Shown here piece after piece: positions 1 through 6,789 of a stretch of 11,024 nt of DNA. The notes below the pieces were generated by a model. That model saw only the letters and a program-made list of their open reading frames with translations, did no database searches and had not been told where the DNA came from. How positions within the stretch are numbered: the stretch's first letter is position 1; every line of letters begins with the position of its first letter. The translations under genes were made by a program, and so were the position numbers. Source of the stretch: Desulfoprunum sp. Its GTDB lineage: Bacteria; Desulfobacterota; Desulfobulbia; Desulfobulbales; Desulfocapsaceae. Where the stretch lies: NCBI GenBank assembly GCA_030696435.1, contig JAUYSF010000228.1, forward strand, positions 1 to 11,024, in the 5' to 3' direction.

Positions 1-287
1 CGATGCATGTAGTGGTGGGCACCAGTCTCTTCCAAATTCTCTTCACCTGTGTCAATGTCACCATCATGCAGGCTACCCAGAATCATACCGTCGATTTCGT
101 CCTGGCCCTGCTCCTCTTGATCGGTTCTTCCCTTGGTGCCCAGATAGGAGTAAAGGTCGGCAAAAAACTGGGCGGCGAGCAGCTGAAAATCCTGCTTGCC
201 TCACTCGTCCTCATCGTCATGTTCAAGATGCTCTACGATCTACTGGTCCGGCCGGACATTCTGCTGGCCTATATGGGAGGACACTGA
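1..287 (+). CDS. TSUP (TauE/SafE) family membrane transporter, C-terminal part
   Basis: Partial gene: the reading frame is open from the first base of the window, so the start lies upstream, and it ends in TGA at 285-287. The visible 95 or so residues are very hydrophobic, with three likely membrane helices (about residues 4-24, 29-48 and 61-82 counted from the Met at base 3). The second helix contains GSSLGAQIGVKVG, the small-residue pattern seen in the C-terminal half of TSUP transporters. That family moves sulfite, sulfonates or other small organic or inorganic anions across the inner membrane; the substrate cannot be told here. The next gene starts one base after the stop, so the two are almost certainly co-transcribed. 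The family call rests on the C-terminal half only. Confidence 0.8.
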   Translation, partial: MHVVVGTSLFQILFTCVNVTIMQATQNHTVDFVLALLLLIGSSLGAQIGVKVGKKLGGEQLKILLASLVLIVMFKMLYDLLVRPDILLAYMGGH

Positions 288-288
288 A

Positions 289-1059
289 ATGAAGATTCAT
301 CGCTTACACACCCTTTTGCTCTCATTGTTTCTGGGAGTCCTCGTTCTCCCCTGTCTGGCTCTGGCCGACGGGACCGGCGGTCTTGCCACCACACCGGAAC
401 ATATCCTGATGGGCGCCCAGTATGATGGCCTCAACCTGAAGGTGAATGGCACTGTGCCCGCCGGCAGCGACGTCATTCTGCGTTTCACCGGCGCAGCAGA
501 GGAGCTGCACCTGCGGGAAAAGGGCAAGGTTTTCGGCCTGCTGTGGATGAACGTCGGCAAAGTCAGCTTGAAAAATGTACCCAAGGCCTGTCTCATCGAC
601 TCTTCCCGCCCGCTTGACGAACTCGGCACAGTTGCAGTGCCCTTCCGCCTGGAAGGCCTGCGCGATGCCATCGAGATTGGCGAAGAAGCCGGCACTGGCA
701 CTGTCGATATAGCCCACGAACTGCTGCTCTTAAAAAAAGACCAAGGCCTCTACAACGAAACAGCCAAGGGCGTGACCCTGGGTGCTGATCAGGGACCAAG
801 CCGGACCTTTTCAGCCGAGCTGCCGATTCCATCAGCCCTCGCCCCCGGTGACTACCAGGTCGAGGCTGTCGCCATCAAGGATGGCGCGGTGGTCGGCAGA
901 TACGCCACTGCCGTGAAGGCCGAGTTGACCGGTTTTCCTCGCTGGCTCAGCAAACTGGCCTTTGAAAGAAGTCTGCTGTACGGCGTACTGGCCACCCTCA
1001 TTGCCATTTTCAGCGGCCTGGCAATCGGTCTGGTATTTCAGAGCAAGGGGGCCCACTAA
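289..1059 (+). CDS. TIGR02186-like exported protein with C-terminal membrane anchor
   Basis: A 256-aa protein. The ATG at 289 is chosen because GGGAGG (275-280) lies 8 nt upstream and because it gives a clear signal peptide: a basic start, a hydrophobic run of about residues 8-25, and a cleavage-like ALA-D at 24-27. A frame-extended start at 196 would lie inside the transporter gene and destroy the signal. One transmembrane helix (about 228-250) is near the C-terminus, so the bulk of the protein should face the periplasm. The segment VFGLLWMNVGKVSLKNVP (81-98) followed by SSRPL matches my memory of the TIGR02186/Alph_Pro_TM family (GLW.N....VP....S.RPL), whose members are often next to TSUP transporters. 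The function is unknown; a periplasmic partner of the transporter is inferred from the 1-nt spacing. Confidence 0.75.
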   Translation: MKIHRLHTLLLSLFLGVLVLPCLALADGTGGLATTPEHILMGAQYDGLNLKVNGTVPAGSDVILRFTGAAEELHLREKGKVFGLLWMNVGKVSLKNVPKACLIDSSRPLDELGTVAVPFRLEGLRDAIEIGEEAGTGTVDIAHELLLLKKDQGLYNETAKGVTLGADQGPSRTFSAELPIPSALAPGDYQVEAVAIKDGAVVGRYATAVKAELTGFPRWLSKLAFERSLLYGVLATLIAIFSGLAIGLVFQSKGAH

Positions 1060-1071
1060 GCGGGTGTCTCT

Positions 1072-3639
1072 ATGTATCGACTGTTGAAAAACCTGCTCAC
1101 CTTCCGGCGTCCCGCCAGGCATGTGCTGCCCTTTTCGGTGCTCTTTAAAAAATTTCAGAGCATCCTGGAGAGAAATAACCAGATCCTGGAGGTCATTGCC
1201 GATATGGGTGACAAACTGGGGGGCGAGTATGTTTTCGACCGGCACTATATTGAGGAGGCAACGGAGAAGCTTGAAGACCTGGTCTTCAAGCTCATTTCCG
1301 ATCTCAGCATCCTCAACCAGCATAAAAACACCGAGTTGTTTCTGGCCTGCGAACACATTCGCCAGGAAGTCCAGAAGGAACTTTCCGGCAAGCATGTCCT
1401 CAATACGGGCAAGTTTGTCATACCGCTCAGTGAACTCGGCCATGAATTGAAAGAGCAGGCTGGTTATAAAATGGCCAATCTCGGCGATATATTTAATCGC
1501 CTAGCCTTATCGACACCTGATGGTTTTGTCATAACATCCCGCACTTTCCTCGAATTCATGCAGCACAACGACCTGCTGGCCAAAGCGGAACTGGCCATGG
1601 GATATTGGCAGACTCAGGATCTTGCCGCCCTGAAGACCCTTGCCGACGAGATGCAGAAGCGAATTTTTGCGGCCTCTTTGCCGCGTAGTCTGACTTCCCA
1701 AATATTCGACGAATTTGATCGCCTGGCCGAGCGAATGCAGCGGCGTGATATTACGGTAGCCTTGCGGAGCAGCGCCTCGGGCGAAGATGGCGCCAGCAGC
1801 TTTGCCGGCCAGTACGAAACCGCGCTCAATGTCTCGCGCAGCCAGCTTCTCGACGGCTATCGCCGGGTAGTTGCCAGCGCCTACACCTTCAAGGCCTGGC
1901 AGTATCGTCTCGATCGAGGCTATCATGAACATGAAACAACCATGGCGGTTGGCTGTCAGATTATGGCTGAAGGTCGGGTCAGCGGCGTCCTGCATACCTA
2001 CGCCCCGCACCTGGCCGAAGGGGTGATGATCGCCAACGCGGTATGGGGCCTCTGTTCTCCCGTAGTGCGGGGCGAGAAGTCGACCGACACCATTGTCCTC
2101 GATCGCACCCCGCCGTACACCCTGCGTTCTCTCTCCGTGGTCGATAAAGCCCAGCGTCTGGTACTCGCCTCGGGCGGTGGCACGAAATGGGAAGACACCC
2201 CGGCAGAATTGCACGATGCCCCAAGCCTGACACCGGAGCAGATGCATATCCTTGCCAAGGCGGCAATGAGCATCGAGCGCTATTACAAACGCCCTCTGGA
2301 AATAGAATGGACCTTTGACCTGCAGGACCGCTTGCAGGTTCTGCAGGCCCGCCCCCTGCGTTACTGGAGCGCTCCCTCCCCCTCGGAAGAACAAATAGGC
2401 GAGGCCACCCGGAACGCTGAGATTGTTTTTGCCGGTAAAGGCTTTGTCGCCCAGTGCGGTGTAGCCATAGGCGAGATTTTTCTGGTCCAAAACGATGCGG
2501 ACCTGGAGGCCTTCCCCCATGGCGCGATTATGCTGGCCCGCCACACCTCACCACGCTATGCCTGCATTATGCCCAAGGCCCGGGGGATTATCACCGATGT
2601 CGGTTCTCCGACCGGCCACATGTCGACGCTGGCCCGCGAATACCGGGTACCGACCATCGTCAATACCGAAGTGGCGACCAGCCTGCTGCGCACCGGTGAC
2701 GAAATCACCCTGGATGCCACCCAGAATACGGTGTATCGTGGCCATATCACCGCCCTCGATCGTTTTGAGCTGATCGAGGAGGAGGTCTTTGAAGATTCCT
2801 ACGAATACCGACTGCTGCGCCGGGTACTGAAACATATCAGTCCGCTGAATCTGCTCAATCCCCAAAGTGACGACTTTGTCGCGGCCTCCTGTCAAACCTG
2901 CCACGACATCACCCGTTACATTCACGAAAAAGCGGTTGAACAGCTCATTCATCTCAGCGAAAAGCAGGAAGCGCAGTATCTCTCGGCACCAAAGCGCCTG
3001 ATGGCCGATATCCCGCTCGGTCTTCTGGTTATTGATGCGGGCGGTGGCACGAATTGTTCACCGGATGCCCGCACTCTCACCCCGGATCAGATTATTTCCC
3101 TGCCGCTGCGTGAACTCCTTGAAGGCATGATTGGATTGGGAATGTGGTGCACCGAGCCTGTTTCTGTTGATTTGGGGAGTTTCATGGCCAGCCTGACCCG
3201 CACTTTTTCCTCCTCCATGTCCAGCCCCAGAGAGGTCGGCCGGAACCTGGCCGTGGTCCTGCCCGATTACCTGAACATCAACCTGCGCCTCGGCTACCAC
3301 TTTACGATAATTGATGCCTATATCTCGGCAGAAATGAACGACAACTACATCTATTTCCGCTTTCTCGGCGGGGTGACCGAATTAATCCGCCGCTCCCGGC
3401 GGGCAACCTTCATTGCCAGGGTATTGGCGCATTTTGATTTTCGAGTGGAAATACATGGAGATCTTGTGGTAGGCAGACTGAAGAAACTTTCTTTGCCCCG
3501 TATGTCCGAGAGGATGTGCATGCTTGGTGGGCTGGTCGGCTACACCCGCCAACTTGATGCCCGTATGCACTCGGACAAGGATGTGGCCAGCCATGCAGAG
3601 ATATTTATCAACGCCATGAACAGCGTTATCGGAGGGTAA
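1072..3639 (+). CDS. PEP-synthase-like protein A: ATP-grasp + phosphohistidine domain + unknown C-terminal domain
   Basis: An 855-aa protein starting 12 nt after the previous stop, with only a weak ribosome site. Order of regions: a helical, charged N-terminal region (about 20-110, including NNQILEVIADMG); an ATP-grasp of the PEP synthase/PPDK type (about 115-430) with GYK at 131-133, RSSASGED at 232-239, SFAGQ at 243-247, E412 and QARPL at 425-429; and a swivelling domain (about 450-560) with TGH, putative phospho-His516, in SPTGHMSTLARE. The residues expected to bind ATP (Lys133, Arg232, Glu412, Gln425, Arg427) are all present, so ATP use is likely. The PEP/pyruvate TIM barrel of true PEP synthase is absent. 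Residues 575-855 form a different domain, shared with proteins B and C, with conserved CQTCHDI..Y.HE (607-619), DAGGGT (655-660), DYLNINLRLGYHF (732-744) and YFRFLGG (761-767). It therefore should not be called ppsA. The phosphate acceptor is unknown. Confidence 0.85.
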   Translation: MYRLLKNLLTFRRPARHVLPFSVLFKKFQSILERNNQILEVIADMGDKLGGEYVFDRHYIEEATEKLEDLVFKLISDLSILNQHKNTELFLACEHIRQEVQKELSGKHVLNTGKFVIPLSELGHELKEQAGYKMANLGDIFNRLALSTPDGFVITSRTFLEFMQHNDLLAKAELAMGYWQTQDLAALKTLADEMQKRIFAASLPRSLTSQIFDEFDRLAERMQRRDITVALRSSASGEDGASSFAGQYETALNVSRSQLLDGYRRVVASAYTFKAWQYRLDRGYHEHETTMAVGCQIMAEGRVSGVLHTYAPHLAEGVMIANAVWGLCSPVVRGEKSTDTIVLDRTPPYTLRSLSVVDKAQRLVLASGGGTKWEDTPAELHDAPSLTPEQMHILAKAAMSIERYYKRPLEIEWTFDLQDRLQVLQARPLRYWSAPSPSEEQIGEATRNAEIVFAGKGFVAQCGVAIGEIFLVQNDADLEAFPHGAIMLARHTSPRYACIMPKARGIITDVGSPTGHMSTLAREYRVPTIVNTEVATSLLRTGDEITLDATQNTVYRGHITALDRFELIEEEVFEDSYEYRLLRRVLKHISPLNLLNPQSDDFVAASCQTCHDITRYIHEKAVEQLIHLSEKQEAQYLSAPKRLMADIPLGLLVIDAGGGTNCSPDARTLTPDQIISLPLRELLEGMIGLGMWCTEPVSVDLGSFMASLTRTFSSSMSSPREVGRNLAVVLPDYLNINLRLGYHFTIIDAYISAEMNDNYIYFRFLGGVTELIRRSRRATFIARVLAHFDFRVEIHGDLVVGRLKKLSLPRMSERMCMLGGLVGYTRQLDARMHSDKDVASHAEIFINAMNSVIGG

Positions 3640-3640
3640 G

Positions 3641-4048
3641 ATGACAACAGAAACACGCTCGGCAGGGCCCCGGCCCCGCATCCTCATTCTCGACGATGAA
3701 CCAATTGTCTGCAAACGGCTGAAACCGACCTTTCAGAAGATGGGCTACGAGGTCGAAACCTTCACCGACAGCGCTTCCGCCCTGGCCAGGCTGCGAGAGA
3801 CAACCTTCAACATCGTCATCACCGACCTGAAGATGGAGGGGGCCGATGGCATGCAGGTGCTGATGGGCGCCAAGGAATCATCGGCCGATACCCATGTCAT
3901 TGTCATCACCGGTTTTGCAACGCTTGATACCGCCAAGGAATCGTACCGCAAAGGTGCCTTCGATTTCGTCGCCAAACCCTTTAAGCTCGGCGACATCGTC
4001 GATTGCGTGAAGCGGATTGAGGAAAAACAGCGGGGAAGCGGGCTGTGA
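3641..4048 (+). CDS. stand-alone CheY-like response regulator (receiver domain only)
   Basis: A 135-aa single-domain receiver. The ATG at 3641 follows GGAGG (3631-3635), which lies inside the last codons of gene A; one base separates that stop from this start, so translation is probably coupled. The receiver core is complete: acidic pair D18-D19 in ILILDDE, phospho-acceptor D62 in ITDLKM, T90 in VITGFAT, and K112 in VAKPF. The sequence resembles receivers of NtrC-type regulators, but there is no AAA+ or DNA-binding output domain; the protein ends after about 10 residues beyond the last receiver helix. Output must be through protein contact, most plausibly with the PEP-synthase-like proteins on either side (inferred from position). 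No histidine kinase is visible in the window. Confidence 0.93.
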   Translation: MTTETRSAGPRPRILILDDEPIVCKRLKPTFQKMGYEVETFTDSASALARLRETTFNIVITDLKMEGADGMQVLMGAKESSADTHVIVITGFATLDTAKESYRKGAFDFVAKPFKLGDIVDCVKRIEEKQRGSGL

Positions 4049-4095
4049 TCCGGCTGCACACCCATCAATTCAGTCGATAACCCCGCGGAGCGAGC

Positions 4096-6789
4096 ATGTG
4101 GTGGCAACGACTCATCGGCCGGAAGCATCCTCAGCGGAGAGATATCGCCGAAATCAATATCTGGCGCCTGCAGTCTCTTTTCAACAATTTTAGACGGATA
4201 CTGTTCTTAAACAATGCCGTGTTGGAAGATATGGCCCGGATGGAACAGGCCCTGGGCGGCGAATATATCTTCGACAAGGCCTTCATGGAGACAGCGGTTC
4301 GCACCCTCTCCTCGCGGGTGCACCATGTCGCCTACAACCTCAATGCCCTGACCGGTAACGGCTACATCCCCCTTTACGACCGTTATCAGGATATCCGGAT
4401 CATCCTCGACGATATCCTCGCGGGCAGTATCCGCTCCCTCACCGGCGCCCCGGTTCTGCCCCTGCAAGCCGTTGGCTGGGAACTCGAACCCCTGGTCGGC
4501 ATCAATCTGGTCTGCCTGGCCGAATTACGGCATCATCCGGGCTGCCGGGTGGCCGACGGATTCATCATCACCACCGAGGGTGTCCAGTCCTTGATCAGGC
4601 CGATCCTCCCTGTCGGCGAGGCAGAACGGGCCGATGCCTCTGCAACCGAGATACGGGCCGGCATCGAGGAACAGCTCAAGATGTTGCTCGGCGACCGGCA
4701 GACTATGCGCTTTTCGGTAGCGATCACCAGGATTGAGGGTGAGGCTGAACTGATTAACGAACTCGGCAGATTCGCCCTGGTGCCGGACCCGGATGGATCT
4801 GCAGTGAAGATTATCCCGGAATCTTCGTTCTGTGGAGAAGACTCCGAGTCTGCAACGGAATCCCTGCTGAAGATCATCTCAGCTTCGCCATCTCCCGTTG
4901 ATTCTCCCGTAAGTCCCTATGTACTCTGCCTGGAACAGATTATCCGCACCGTCTGTGCCAACTTGGAACAGGGCGGGAAAGAACCGGTCGGCCAACTCTC
5001 GGTCTTTGTCAGAAGTTGTCCGCCGGCCATCATCTCCGGAATCATACATACCCGAGCGGCGTCCTCCGGTTCCCTGGAAGGTCTACGCATTACCGCCAAC
5101 CTGCCCGACGCCAATGATGCCGGTGATACCTTCCTGCTGCGCCGGACCTATCCCTTCGACCTTATCCAATCGACCATCACGCCGCGCCCTGCCGGATATC
5201 GTTTCCCCGACGGCCGACTGGCAACGGGTGAAGCAGCGGCAATCAGTGGTTTCATGCGGGGCTCAGCCCTTATCGACAGCAAGATGCTGAAGAGGTTGGC
5301 CGAAACAGCAATGACCCTGGAACGGATGATGGGGTCGCCCGTGGCCGTGCACTGGGAGTGTCGCGAGGAGGCCACCTGTTGTATCACCGGCCTTACGCCC
5401 ATGCCGGTCATCCTTGCAGAAATTTCCGATGATGACCTGGCTCGTGAGCAGGAGGAGGCCGAGATCCTCTGCCGAACCGGTCAGATGGTGCAATCGGGTA
5501 TTGCTGCAGGCAGGGTTGTCCATGTGACAGATGAGATGCGACCCGCAGATTTTCCCGCCGGTGCAGTGGCGGTGGCCAGAACCGCCTCGCCGCAATTGAC
5601 TCCTGTTCTGCAGCGGGCAGCCGCCATAATCACCGAATACGGCACAACAACGGGCCACCTGGCCACCGTAGCCAGGGAACTGCGACTGCCGGCAATCTTC
5701 GGCCTGCCCGACGCGCTCACCTTGCTGCCGCAAGGCTCTGAGGTAACGGTGGATGCCAGCGAGACGACCATCTATCGGGGTATTCTCGAAATGTTGCTGC
5801 GACACGGTGCCAGAGAAATGGATCTGACCCCAGCCGATCCGGAATACAGAACCTTGCGGCGTTTGTTGCGCTTTATCATGCCGCTCAACCTGATCGACCC
5901 GGAAGCACCGAATTTTTCACCCCATGGCTGCCGGACCTTCCATGATATCATTCACTTCTGCCATGAAAAAGCAGTTGACGAACTGGCCCATTTTCAGGAG
6001 CGGCGGCCAGGGCTGGGTGCCATCCGCACCCGGCGCATGAACCTTGGCGTGCCAATGGATATTCGGGTCCTCGATATTGGCGGCGGGATGACAAAGAGTA
6101 CCACCATCGAACCCGGTCCCGGCGAGGTGCGATCCGCGCCCCTTGCGGTCTTTCTCGAAGGTCTGCTCGATCCCAAAGCCTGGGCCACGGAGCTCCCAAC
6201 GTTGGCATTCAGAGATATTATTTCCAGCGTGCCCCGCAGCATGGGCATGCTCTCCGCCCCTCTCGACAGTCTCGGGGAAAACCTGGCCATTGTCAGTCAT
6301 GATTACATGAATATCAGCCTGCGACTTGGCTACCATTTCAGCGTCATCGATGCCCATCTAGGTGTTGATGACAGTCGCGACTACGTCTATTTCCGTTTTG
6401 CTGGCGGCCTCGCCGACCCTGAACGCCGCGGACGGCGCGCACAATTCATCAGCAAGGTTCTTGATGCCATGGAATTCAAGGTATCAGTGAAGGGTGACCT
6501 GGTCATCGGCAGACTCAAATTGGTCGACACCGCCGCACTCCAGGCAGCGATTGGGATTCTCGGGGCACTGACCGCCTTTTCCCGGCAGCGGGATACCGGC
6601 CTGTACAGTGATGCCGATACTAGAGCCCTGTTTACGATCTTTGCAGATACTTTTCTCACAGATTATACCGGGACAACCTCGCCTGCCATTGATCGGCACA
6701 CTCCAAACCTTGGCCAGACAGGAAATTCCGGCCAAGCTGGAGCGCCCGACAACGCCTACTCTGCCACCATAATCGGTGCCGAAAAATGA
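4096..6789 (+). CDS. PEP-synthase-like protein B: degenerate ATP-grasp, intact phosphohistidine domain, unknown C-terminal domain
   Basis: An 897-aa paralogue of A. GGAG (4087-4090) precedes the ATG at 4096. The N-terminal helical region keeps the A-like segment LGGEYIFD (53-60). In the ATP-grasp part the expected ligands are missing: the GxK lysine is Asn137 (VGIN), the RSS arginine aligns with Thr211, the EIEW glutamate is His419 (VAVHW), and QARP reads GLTP (432-435). SFAGQ is absent. By contrast the swivelling domain is well preserved, with TTTGHLATVARE (517-528) and putative phospho-His521. The shared C-terminal domain is also intact: CRTFHDI..F.HEKAV (612-627), DIGGGM (660-665), DYMNISLRLGYHF (736-748), YFRFAGG (765-771). 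A polar tail of about 40 residues follows. B probably does not hydrolyse ATP itself; it may accept phosphate from A or C or act as a regulatory subunit. Hand alignment only. Confidence 0.82.
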   Translation: MWWQRLIGRKHPQRRDIAEINIWRLQSLFNNFRRILFLNNAVLEDMARMEQALGGEYIFDKAFMETAVRTLSSRVHHVAYNLNALTGNGYIPLYDRYQDIRIILDDILAGSIRSLTGAPVLPLQAVGWELEPLVGINLVCLAELRHHPGCRVADGFIITTEGVQSLIRPILPVGEAERADASATEIRAGIEEQLKMLLGDRQTMRFSVAITRIEGEAELINELGRFALVPDPDGSAVKIIPESSFCGEDSESATESLLKIISASPSPVDSPVSPYVLCLEQIIRTVCANLEQGGKEPVGQLSVFVRSCPPAIISGIIHTRAASSGSLEGLRITANLPDANDAGDTFLLRRTYPFDLIQSTITPRPAGYRFPDGRLATGEAAAISGFMRGSALIDSKMLKRLAETAMTLERMMGSPVAVHWECREEATCCITGLTPMPVILAEISDDDLAREQEEAEILCRTGQMVQSGIAAGRVVHVTDEMRPADFPAGAVAVARTASPQLTPVLQRAAAIITEYGTTTGHLATVARELRLPAIFGLPDALTLLPQGSEVTVDASETTIYRGILEMLLRHGAREMDLTPADPEYRTLRRLLRFIMPLNLIDPEAPNFSPHGCRTFHDIIHFCHEKAVDELAHFQERRPGLGAIRTRRMNLGVPMDIRVLDIGGGMTKSTTIEPGPGEVRSAPLAVFLEGLLDPKAWATELPTLAFRDIISSVPRSMGMLSAPLDSLGENLAIVSHDYMNISLRLGYHFSVIDAHLGVDDSRDYVYFRFAGGLADPERRGRRAQFISKVLDAMEFKVSVKGDLVIGRLKLVDTAALQAAIGILGALTAFSRQRDTGLYSDADTRALFTIFADTFLTDYTGTTSPAIDRHTPNLGQTGNSGQAGAPDNAYSATIIGAEK

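Noticed and set aside
196-288. Upstream in-frame ATG at 196 as the start of the TIGR02186-like gene
   Set aside because: It lies within the transporter gene, adds 31 Ser/Cys-rich residues before a clear signal peptide, and ignores the GGGAGG placed 8 nt before the ATG at 289.
1507-2544. A long minus-strand open frame antisense to gene A (and similar antisense frames within B and C)
   Set aside because: These are shadows of strongly coding GC-rich genes on the other strand. The translations show no domains or coherent hydrophobic pattern.
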